Shown: piece after piece, positions 1 to 5,541 of the stretch
How the letters are laid out: each line of letters starts with the position of its first letter
Position numbering within the stretch: the first letter of the stretch is position 1
From: Bacillota bacterium
Lineage (GTDB): Bacteria > Bacillota > Clostridia > Acetivibrionales > Acetivibrionaceae
Direction of reading: 5' to 3'
Assembly: GCA_023398495.1 (NCBI GenBank)
Contig: JAEWSG010000084.1
Span: forward strand, 1 to 5,541
DNA: 5,541 nt
Notes under the pieces: model-generated
Seen by the model: the letters and a program-made list of their open reading frames with translations, nothing else
Database searches by the model: none
What the model was told of the DNA's origin: nothing
Translations under genes and position numbers: made by a program

Positions 1-236
1 CTTATCAGGTAGCCAAGGAAATCGGAGCAATGAGCACCGTATTAAAGGGTGATGTTGATGCAATTATTCTTACCGGAGGTATAGCTCATGGCAAGTGGTT
101 TGTAAATCAGGTTATTGAACGTGTCTACAAGATTGCACCCGTACATGTTTATCCCGGTGAGGATGAAATGAGGGCTCTTGCATTAAATGGTCTCATGGCT
201 TTGAAAGGCGAAATAGAAGTCAAAGAATATAAGTAG
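1..236 (+). CDS. buk: Butyrate kinase, C-terminal 77 residues (5' end outside window)
   Basis: This is the 3' end of a gene read in the frame whose first full codon is at base 3; it ends at TAG 234-236. Butyrate kinase is a cytoplasmic enzyme of the ASKHA fold (acetate kinase relative) that converts butyryl phosphate and ADP to butyrate and ATP. It is usually paired with phosphotransbutyrylase, whose gene may lie upstream of the window. The fragment carries the family's C-terminal signature: the nucleotide-binding stretch ILTGGIAHG (fragment residues about 22-30), then IAPVHVYPGEDEM (about 44-56) and the ALALNGLMALKGE tail. Family members are about 350-360 residues, so roughly a fifth is visible. 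Some homologues act on branched-chain acyl phosphates such as isobutyryl or isovaleryl phosphate, and this fragment cannot separate these substrates. The family is recognised from its conserved motifs; the exact substrate is inferred. Confidence 0.93.
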   Translation, partial: YQVAKEIGAMSTVLKGDVDAIILTGGIAHGKWFVNQVIERVYKIAPVHVYPGEDEMRALALNGLMALKGEIEVKEYK

Positions 237-257
237 TCTCCATAGAAAACTGTTTAT

Positions 258-284
258 AAACCCGGCTAAGGCCGGGTTTTTTAT
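258..284 (+). terminator. Rho-independent terminator after butyrate kinase
   Basis: A perfect 9-bp stem, AAACCCGGC (258-266) with GCCGGGTTT (271-279), closes a 4-base TAAG loop. A T-run follows from 277 (six T, then ATTT). It lies 21 bases past the kinase stop codon. It should end the kinase transcript and separate it from the regulator gene. The A-run before the stem could let it work partly on the other strand too. Confidence 0.93.
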
Positions 285-324
285 TTATAGTGCATGAGGA
301 TATTCATTATCGCTTATCTATTTG

Positions 325-332
325 TATATTTG
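325..332 (+). promoter_or_regulatory. Candidate Bacteroidota -7 promoter element for the TPR/HTH regulator
   Basis: TATATTTG matches the Bacteroidota primary-sigma -7 consensus TAnnTTTG exactly. No good TTTG -33 element is visible 19-21 bases upstream, so the match is one-sided. If it is used, transcription would start near 338-340, only about ten bases before the TTG at 350. That is a very short leader, but this phylum depends little on Shine-Dalgarno pairing. It lies after the kinase terminator, as expected for an independent transcript. Confidence 0.4.
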
Positions 333-349
333 ATAAAATTCATTAGTAA

Positions 350-2158
350 TTGGCCCTCAGGATCACCAAGGCTTTCGTTTTTGTTAGTGCCACTCTGATA
401 TTAATCACTCTGGTAGCATTTCATTTTTGTAACAAATACGAGAATCCTTATGAACACGGTACATTCAGCGATCAGAATTCGAGCATTCATAGATTGTTAA
501 AAGTCATTGACAGTTCATATTGGGATAATCCTCACAAAAGCCTTGATTCACTTAACATCCTTATCAGCCTCTCAGAAAGAGCAAGTAATAATGAAGCTCT
601 TGCAATGGCTTATTATTACAAAGCAGCTTGTTATATCATCCTTGAGCGTTATGATAGTGCATACATTCTTTGCTTAAATGCACTTTCTTTTGCTGAGAAA
701 CAAAATAATGATGTGGTAGCCGGAAAAATGAAAATCGTATTGGCAAATTACCATATCGCCAAAAATGAATTTAAGGATGCAAACAAATGCCTGCTAGACG
801 CTCTTGAAATTTTTGAAAGAAAGGATTCAGTTAAAGATCTTATGAATGTCCTGAACGGATTCGGATTATTATATTACAATTTAAAAGAGTTCGAGAAAGC
901 AATAACCTATTATACCAGGGTAATAGCTTTATCCAAAGGTTCTGAATATAAACGTCAGGAATCGGTGGCATACCTTAATATATCAAACTGCTATTTGTAT
1001 AAATTGGATTATGACCGGACTATTTATTTCCTTGATAAAGCACTTTCTGGTTTTCGCGAACTTAATGATTCGGTTTATATCATGATGTGCCACATGAACC
1101 TGGGTATTGTATCAATAGACAAGGGCGACGAGGATAAAGGGCTTTCTTACTATTTTTCAGTCAGTGACTTTTCAAGGCGGACAGACAAAAAATTATTGCT
1201 AGCACATACTCTGTTCAATATTGCCACTGTATATTACGATAATAACAATGTTGATCTGGCCGAGAAATATTACTTTGAAAGTATTGATGTTTATAGAAGT
1301 ATATCAAATAAGAGTGGTGAAAAAGATGTATTAAATCAACTCTCAAAAATTGAGTTAAGTAGTAACAACTGGAAACAGGCTTATGAATATTACGACAGCT
1401 ACATTGTTATCAAAGACAGTATTCTTAATGCTGATTTGCTAAAAAATATTAACGACCTGCAATGGAAATACGATTTTCAGAAACAGGAAAATGAAACACA
1501 GGCAATAAAAAAGAGATTTGAATTAAAGCAAAAAGAAACGGCAATTCTAATTATATCCTTCATTTTCGTTTTTATTGTTGTACTGTTGTTTATCGCAGTC
1601 ATAAGACTTGCAAACAAGAATCTCAAGAAATCAGACAAGCTAAAGGAATTGCGAATAATTCATTTGCAGGGGCAAATGATTGCAGATGAAAAAATTAACC
1701 ATCTTGAAAAATTAAAGTTAAGAGCTGAAATCGAAGCCAAGAACAAAGAACTTACTACAACTTCCCTGCAGTTAATATTAAAAAATGACGTTCTGAATAA
1801 TGTTTCAGGAATAGCTGAAAATTATTTTCAGAAAAAATCAATGAACGAGGAATGTTACAACAGATTGAAAATTGTTCTGAAAGAGAACCTCGATCAGGAT
1901 AAAGACTGGGAGCACTTTAAGAATCTGTTTGAAGGGGTTCACCATGATTTCTTTAAAAACATTAAGCGAAACTGTCCTGAAATAACTGAAAATGAATTGC
2001 GTCTTTGTGCCTATCTTAAGATTAACTTACACAATAAGGAAATTGCAAAACTGCTAAATATAACACCCGATAGCCTTAAAACTTTAAGATATCGTATCCG
2101 CAAGAAGTTCCATCTGGAAAAGGACACAATCCTCGAAGATTACATCAGAGATATGTAG
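350..2158 (+). CDS. Membrane-tethered TPR protein with C-terminal LuxR-like helix-turn-helix (transcriptional regulator)
   Basis: This 602-residue protein has a layout frequent in Bacteroidota regulators. A membrane or uncleaved signal segment lies at about residues 8-26. About seven TPR units follow (near 83-116, 123-156, 163-196, 204-237, 243-276, 283-316 and 323-356). A second hydrophobic segment at about 398-420 is followed by a basic stretch (RLANKNLKKSDKLK) and a coiled coil to about 480. The C-terminal 60 residues are a LuxR/GerE-like HTH: ITENELRLCAYLKINL, then NKEIAKLLNITPDSLKTLR and RYRIRKKFHL. By the positive-inside rule the TPR array faces the periplasm and the HTH the cytoplasm, so an outside signal could be passed directly to DNA; ligand and target are unknown. 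The TTG start directly follows an in-frame TAA (347-349). No ATG occurs in frame until about residue 85, which would remove the first membrane segment. The Cys at 27 (AFHFC) is not a convincing lipobox. The adjacent exported LVIVD gene is a possible target by position only. Confidence 0.85.
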   Translation: MALRITKAFVFVSATLILITLVAFHFCNKYENPYEHGTFSDQNSSIHRLLKVIDSSYWDNPHKSLDSLNILISLSERASNNEALAMAYYYKAACYIILERYDSAYILCLNALSFAEKQNNDVVAGKMKIVLANYHIAKNEFKDANKCLLDALEIFERKDSVKDLMNVLNGFGLLYYNLKEFEKAITYYTRVIALSKGSEYKRQESVAYLNISNCYLYKLDYDRTIYFLDKALSGFRELNDSVYIMMCHMNLGIVSIDKGDEDKGLSYYFSVSDFSRRTDKKLLLAHTLFNIATVYYDNNNVDLAEKYYFESIDVYRSISNKSGEKDVLNQLSKIELSSNNWKQAYEYYDSYIVIKDSILNADLLKNINDLQWKYDFQKQENETQAIKKRFELKQKETAILIISFIFVFIVVLLFIAVIRLANKNLKKSDKLKELRIIHLQGQMIADEKINHLEKLKLRAEIEAKNKELTTTSLQLILKNDVLNNVSGIAENYFQKKSMNEECYNRLKIVLKENLDQDKDWEHFKNLFEGVHHDFFKNIKRNCPEITENELRLCAYLKINLHNKEIAKLLNITPDSLKTLRYRIRKKFHLEKDTILEDYIRDM

Positions 2159-2324
2159 TTTGCCCCGGGGGCATCGTTTACTCAAACGCTCATTTAAAAA
2201 CTCTGAATAAATGTTTGAAGTTATTACATACTCACTGATTCACAGTGTGTTACCTATTTATATTTATTTCTTGTTGTTCACCATTTGTTTACCGTAAAAA
2301 TTAGGAATAGCTCACTACTGAAAT
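2159..2324. other. Intergenic stretch with weak hairpins, no gene
   Basis: This is the upstream part of the 247-base gap between the regulator and the LVIVD gene. It holds only weak secondary structure: a GC-rich palindrome TGCCCCGGGGGCA (2161-2173), a 5-bp hairpin CGTTT/AAACG with an ACTC loop (2175-2188), and CACTG/CAGTG around a 5-base loop (2233-2247). None is followed by a T-run, so no convincing terminator follows the regulator. No open frame here resembles a gene. Confidence 0.5.
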
Positions 2325-2332
2325 TAAATTTG
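2325..2332 (+). promoter_or_regulatory. Candidate Bacteroidota -7 promoter element for the LVIVD gene
   Basis: TAAATTTG fits the TAnnTTTG -7 consensus exactly. The -33 position is poor: TTAG at 2301-2304, 20 bases upstream, is the best match to TTTG. The implied transcription start near 2339 leaves a leader of about 65 bases before the ATG at 2406. This suggests the exported protein can be transcribed apart from the regulator gene, perhaps with activator help given the weak -33 element. Confidence 0.45.
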
Positions 2333-2405
2333 TATGAGGGTGAGATGATTATTAGCGTCTTTACCTGCGAAACCATTCTCTAATCTATTTAATATACCGT
2401 TAGTT

Positions 2406-4727
2406 ATGAAAAAGCTTTACCAACTCTTTCTCCCGGGAATAATGCTGTCAATGGCACTTAATGCCCAGCACTCATCAACTATACTCAATTCAATACAGAA
2501 ACATACCATACAGTTATCCACAAAAGAAAACTCAATGGTATCTGGAGTTATGAAACCACAGCAGCCTATGTCCCCTTTGTTTGTTTTCGATTCTCTTAAT
2601 GTTACGTATCAGGGATCCTGGGGATTTGGACAAAGTTTTTCTATGGCAAGCAATGCATCAGGAACCATTCATTTCGTTGGTTCAGGTGCCGGTGTGATTA
2701 TCCTTGATGTAACTGATCCGACTAATCCATTAAAGCTCTCAGAATTGAGTACAAGAGGATTGGTTGATGCTATCTTTTATGATGAAACTACCGGCTACTT
2801 GTATGTGACTTCATATTTTGCCGGTTTCGAAATATGGGATCTGGGTGTTATTTCTTCACCTGTCAGGATTGGTGGAAGCCCGGTTGATGGATTACCAAGA
2901 GGAGGCATCTATGCTGATGGTAATTATGTTTATGTTGTTACAGTGGTGGATGGAATACAGATATTCGATGTTACAGTTCCATCTTCACCACAGAATGTTG
3001 GCAATTGCCCACTTGATCCCAATAATTTGTGCTGGTCGTCAGCGAAATCGGGTGAATATATCTATGCAACAATGAATGAAGGAGGGATGGCGATAGTAGA
3101 TGTAACAATTCCGCAATCTCCTTTAGTAGTCACCACATACAATGATGTGGTTTATGGGGCAGCTGTTGAGGAAGGTTTAGCCTACCTGGTTTCTTATAAT
3201 TTCGGACTCAGAATCCTTGATATCAGCGATCCTTTGAACATCATTATAAAAGGCAGCTGCAGCATTCCCGGATTCCCATTCAGAGTGCAGATAGCAGGTG
3301 ATTACGCCTACGTAAGTAATACCGATTATTCAGGTGACGGAGGTGTGAATGTTGTTGATATTTCAGATCCGGAAAACCCGGCATTAATTACTACTTATCC
3401 CGGATATGCTGAATATATCGCTGCAAAAGGAAACTCATTAGGCTTCACCGGAACAAATATGGCATGTACTATACTTGATATCTCAAATCCTGCACAACCG
3501 GTGCAGGGAAATACATACTCCATTCCCAACTTTATAGGAGATATTTATGTAGATGGTGATTATGCATATACCGGTAATAATGGTTTCAGAGTTTTCGATA
3601 TAAGCGATAAAACTAATCCTGTCCAGGTGGGATATAATGTCACTGATGGCTCTATAGTTCGCACTGCAGGCAATAAAGCAGTCTATATCCGCGAAAGCAT
3701 GTCATCTAATAACCCTGTCATGATTATGGATATCAGTGATCCAACTAATCCTTCATTAGTAGGACAATATATGTCGCCTGTCATGACCAATGACCTTGAA
3801 ATTAAAGACCATTATGCATTTGTTTCGTGCTGGTGGGATGGATTAAGGATAATAGATTTTCAGGATGCTATTAATCCCGTGTTAGTGGCTCATAGTATGG
3901 GGTGGGCATCAGGTGGCGTACCGGGCGTTACCTACTGCTATGCTCAAGCCCTTGATGTAGAGGGTAATTACCTTTACATTCTCGACTATGGTCCTTTCTC
4001 TGAGGAAAATACAAAAGGGCTATATATTTTAGATATCTCCGACATCCTAAATCCGGTTCTGATAAAACACTTTACGGATTTCACAAGTCTTGGTTATGAT
4101 CTGCATGTTGTAGGTAATAGTGTCTATATAGCCGACAATTCAGGAGGTTTGGAAATCATTGATGTTACTGATAAATCAAATCCAATCACCCGTGGATACT
4201 GTGATTTACCTGATGGAGCAAACTCTCTGGTTGTTACTGAAAATATGGCTTTTGTAGCCGACTACATAAATGGAGGATTACAAGTAGTTAACGTTTCTGA
4301 TCCTGACAATCCATTCATAGCAGGATATTACGCTCCTACAGGTTGCTTTGCCATTGGAGTGGAGGTTGAAGGAACAAATATATTCCTTGCTGATGGTGCG
4401 GGAGGATTCCAGATCTACAATACTTCGTTGATTACCAATACAGAATACACTCCAAAAACCCCAACAACAGCAACGATTTCTTGGCCAAATCCTTTTAAAG
4501 ATCATTTGAAGATTAAGGTTAACTCACCTTCCTCTATCAGTAATATTCTTTTTATCTACGATGCTGCAGGAAGCAAAATTGCAACACTCACTCCGAAAGA
4601 AATTCACGATGACTGCTTAATCTATGAATGGACGGGAAGGACTAGTGAGGGCATTGCCGTAAAACCAGGATTTTATTATTTTAAGTCAGGTGATGGAAGT
4701 TCCTCCGGGAAAATAGTAAGGCTTTAG
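2406..4727 (+). CDS. Exported LVIVD-repeat beta-propeller protein with T9SS type A sorting domain
   Basis: The 773-residue product begins with a typical signal peptide (MKKLYQLFLPGIMLSMALNA, likely cut after A20 or Q21). The body is an array of LVIVD repeats, each ending a blade with a motif like ILDISDPTNP. I see units near residues 97, 140, 184, 228, 267, 314, 354, 394, 438, 480, 539, 582, 625 and 668. The ones at 140 and 668 are degenerate, and spacing is usually 39-47 residues. Each repeat is thought to form a propeller blade; 14 blades would fit two seven-bladed propellers (inference). From about residue 690 lies a type IX secretion sorting domain: SWPNPFKDHLKIKV, then IYDAAGSKIATL, a GFYYFKSGDG strand and the terminal KIVRL. 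The protein should cross the inner membrane by Sec and the outer membrane by T9SS, ending surface-attached or released. No catalytic motif is visible, so its role (binding, adhesion or scaffold) is unknown. Start is ATG 2406, preceded closely by in-frame TAG at 2400-2402, with no clear Shine-Dalgarno. Confidence 0.9.
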   Translation: MKKLYQLFLPGIMLSMALNAQHSSTILNSIQKHTIQLSTKENSMVSGVMKPQQPMSPLFVFDSLNVTYQGSWGFGQSFSMASNASGTIHFVGSGAGVIILDVTDPTNPLKLSELSTRGLVDAIFYDETTGYLYVTSYFAGFEIWDLGVISSPVRIGGSPVDGLPRGGIYADGNYVYVVTVVDGIQIFDVTVPSSPQNVGNCPLDPNNLCWSSAKSGEYIYATMNEGGMAIVDVTIPQSPLVVTTYNDVVYGAAVEEGLAYLVSYNFGLRILDISDPLNIIIKGSCSIPGFPFRVQIAGDYAYVSNTDYSGDGGVNVVDISDPENPALITTYPGYAEYIAAKGNSLGFTGTNMACTILDISNPAQPVQGNTYSIPNFIGDIYVDGDYAYTGNNGFRVFDISDKTNPVQVGYNVTDGSIVRTAGNKAVYIRESMSSNNPVMIMDISDPTNPSLVGQYMSPVMTNDLEIKDHYAFVSCWWDGLRIIDFQDAINPVLVAHSMGWASGGVPGVTYCYAQALDVEGNYLYILDYGPFSEENTKGLYILDISDILNPVLIKHFTDFTSLGYDLHVVGNSVYIADNSGGLEIIDVTDKSNPITRGYCDLPDGANSLVVTENMAFVADYINGGLQVVNVSDPDNPFIAGYYAPTGCFAIGVEVEGTNIFLADGAGGFQIYNTSLITNTEYTPKTPTTATISWPNPFKDHLKIKVNSPSSISNILFIYDAAGSKIATLTPKEIHDDCLIYEWTGRTSEGIAVKPGFYYFKSGDGSSSGKIVRL

Positions 4728-4729
4728 TT

Positions 4730-4828
4730 GTATCATCTCTACGTGAACTCTAAGTGAAAACTAAGTGAACCCTAAGTCATCTCTCCCTTTTACACAGAGA
4801 TGTCATAGGGTTCACTGATTTCTGACTT
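4730..4828. repeat. 99-bp intergenic element in 11-bp register with imperfect inverted repeat
   Basis: Five 11-bp units run forward from 4730 to 4784: GTATCATCTCT, ACGTGAACTCT, AAGTGAAAACT, AAGTGAACCCT and AAGTCATCTCT. After an 11-base spacer (4785-4795), three units run on the opposite strand from 4828 back to 4796: AAGTCAGAAAT, CAGTGAACCCT and ATGACATCTCT. The inner 20 bases of the two arms (4765-4784 and 4796-4815) match at 18 of 20 positions as an inverted repeat, and weaker pairing continues outward. Transcribed, this gives a long hairpin with an 11-base loop. It begins two bases after the LVIVD stop codon. There is no T-run, so it is not a standard intrinsic terminator. It could be a dispersed intergenic palindrome or an mRNA 3'-end stabiliser. 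The repeat structure is seen directly; the role is inferred. Confidence 0.8.
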
Positions 4829-4924
4829 ATGATTGGCATAACTATGTATTTAAGGGATGTCAAACCATGCTGTTGGGAGTGAAGAAAGTCCTTCTTGCGA
4901 GTTTCTCTATACAATGTAATTTCT

Positions 4925-4954
4925 TAGAGTATTATACCGGTCGTAGAGTACTAT
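4925..4954. repeat. Two 11-bp near-identical direct repeats, 19 bp apart
   Basis: TAGAGTATTAT (4925-4935) and TAGAGTACTAT (4944-4954) differ at one base and start 19 bp apart, roughly two helical turns. They lie about 80-110 bases before the carboxylase start, where a regulator binding one face of the DNA could act. No protein is implicated by the sequence, and a chance occurrence in AT-rich DNA is possible. Confidence 0.4.
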
Positions 4955-4966
4955 TTCTAAACATTT

Positions 4967-4999
4967 AGCTTTTTAATATGTTTCAGATAGCTGAAAGCT
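4967..4999 (+). promoter_or_regulatory. Leader region with overlapping hairpins upstream of the carboxylase gene
   Basis: Two inverted repeats overlap: TTTCAG/CTGAAA (4981-4986 with 4991-4996, loop ATAG) and AGCTTT/AAAGCT (4967-4972 with 4994-4999). They share AAA at 4994-4996, so they cannot both form fully. Near matches to the TAnnTTTG element, TATGTTTC (4977-4984) and TAGTTTTC (5005-5012), each miss one base. No perfect promoter element is visible, so the promoter of the carboxylase gene stays uncertain. Other than this and the repeats at 4730-4828 and 4925-4954, I see nothing in the 309-base gap. Confidence 0.3.
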
Positions 5000-5036
5000 C
5001 AAAATAGTTTTCATCTATCACCAAAACTTATTTACC

Positions 5037-5541
5037 GTGTATCGGATTGAATCAAAAATCAACACGTCTTCGACTGAATTCCGGCAAAATCAGGAAGCTT
5101 TTAAAAGCTTAATGGAGGAATATAATCAGCGAATGGACCTGGTTACTTCAGGAGGGTCAATATCAGCTGTTGAGAAACATAAGGGCCGTGGAAAACTGCT
5201 CGCACGTGAAAGAATCAATTTGCTGGTTGATTCAAACACTCCTTTTCTCGAACTATCACCAATGGCTGCCTGGGATATGCATAATAATGAGTTTCCCGGT
5301 GCCGGCATAGTCACAGGGATAGGCGTTGTGCATAACAGAGAAGTTATTATTGTTGCAAATGATGCTACAGTTAAAGGTGGCACATACATGGAACAGTCCA
5401 TAAGAAAGCACGTCAGGGCTCAGGAAATTGCTATGCAAAATCATCTACCATGTATTTATATGGTCGATTCGGGAGGTGTTTTCCTTCCGGAGCAATCAAA
5501 AGTGTTCGCTGACAGATTTGATTTCGGAAGATTCTTTTACA
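5037..5541 (+). CDS. mccB: Methylcrotonyl-CoA carboxylase-type carboxyltransferase (beta) subunit, N-terminal 168 residues (3' end outside window)
   Basis: The beta subunit of biotin-dependent acyl-CoA carboxylases moves the carboxyl group from carboxybiotin to the acyl-CoA. In methylcrotonyl-CoA carboxylase (leucine breakdown) the product is 3-methylglutaconyl-CoA, made in the cytoplasm together with a biotin-carrying alpha subunit. The fragment shows the family order: IESKINTSSTEF (residues 4-15), HKGRGKLLARERINLLVD (48-65), PGAGIVTGIG (87-96), ANDATVKGGTY (107-117), KHVRAQEIA (124-132), LPCIYMVDSGG (137-147) and VFADRFDFGRFFY (156-168). These favour the methylcrotonyl/geranyl type over propionyl-CoA carboxylase. 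The usual DSGGA is DSGGV here. The GTG at 5037 is the only standard start between the upstream in-frame TGA (4992-4994) and the homologous region; the ATG at 5112 would drop about 25 residues that family members have. Full-length relatives are about 510-550 residues. Substrate specificity beyond the MCC-like group is inferred. Confidence 0.9.
   Translation, partial: MYRIESKINTSSTEFRQNQEAFKSLMEEYNQRMDLVTSGGSISAVEKHKGRGKLLARERINLLVDSNTPFLELSPMAAWDMHNNEFPGAGIVTGIGVVHNREVIIVANDATVKGGTYMEQSIRKHVRAQEIAMQNHLPCIYMVDSGGVFLPEQSKVFADRFDFGRFFY

Noticed and set aside
294..398. A 34-codon frame starting ATG AGG ATA, hydrophobic (MRIFIIAYLFVYLIKF...), overlapping the start of the regulator
   Set aside because: It has no ribosome-binding support, overlaps the real gene in another frame, and contains the best -7 promoter element inside it. 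Its hydrophobic look follows from AT-rich codons.
2161..2188. A possible terminator after the regulator gene (GC-rich palindrome plus CGTTT/AAACG hairpin)
   Set aside because: The palindrome leaves too little loop for a long stem, the second stem is only 5 bp, and neither is followed by a T-run.
2818..3075. An 85-codon open frame on the + strand inside the LVIVD gene
   Set aside because: It lies wholly within a well-supported gene in a different frame and its product resembles no known family; it is a frame shadow.
4278..4505. A 75-codon open frame on the - strand over the end of the LVIVD gene
   Set aside because: It is antisense to the last propeller repeats and the start of the sorting domain, with no domain of its own.
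4730..4828. A CRISPR array reading of the 11-bp repeats
   Set aside because: The units are contiguous, only 11 bp, diverged and partly inverted, with no unique spacers and no cas genes in view.
5126..5444. Two open frames on the - strand (91 and 62 codons) opposite the carboxylase gene
   Set aside because: They overlap each other and are antisense to strongly conserved carboxyltransferase motifs, so they are shadows.

Overview
The window looks like chromosomal DNA from a member of the Bacteroidota. Three things point there. An exported protein ends in a type IX secretion (T9SS) C-terminal sorting domain. The regulator has the membrane-tethered TPR/helix-turn-helix layout common in that phylum. 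Perfect TAnnTTTG -7 elements, the Bacteroidota primary-sigma type, lie upstream of two genes. The DNA is AT-rich, and no clear Shine-Dalgarno sequence precedes the three visible starts. Genus cannot be told from the window.

Layout, all genes on the + strand. (1) 1-236 is the 3' end of a butyrate kinase gene, closed by a strong intrinsic terminator at 258-284. (2) 350-2158 encodes a 602-residue membrane protein with an N-terminal membrane segment, about seven TPRs, a second membrane segment, a coiled coil and a C-terminal LuxR-like helix-turn-helix. (3) 2406-4727 encodes a 773-residue exported protein with a signal peptide, about 14 LVIVD beta-propeller repeats and a T9SS sorting domain. (4) 4728-5036 is a 309-base gap. 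It holds a 99-bp element built in an 11-bp register with a long imperfect inverted repeat, a pair of 11-bp near-identical direct repeats 19 bp apart, and overlapping small hairpins. (5) 5037-5541 is the 5' end of a carboxyltransferase (beta) subunit of an acyl-CoA carboxylase of the methylcrotonyl-CoA carboxylase type, running off the window.

The two outer genes belong to short- and branched-chain acyl-CoA metabolism: acyl phosphate to acid plus ATP, and leucine-type acyl-CoA carboxylation. The two inner genes look like a separate accessory pair, a membrane-bound regulator followed by a surface or secreted protein. Each inner gene has its own candidate promoter, and a terminator separates the pair from the kinase. 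Control of the LVIVD gene by the regulator is a hypothesis based only on adjacency.

I found no tRNA, rRNA, CRISPR array or transposase. The least explained part is the phased 11-bp inverted-repeat element just after the T9SS gene.
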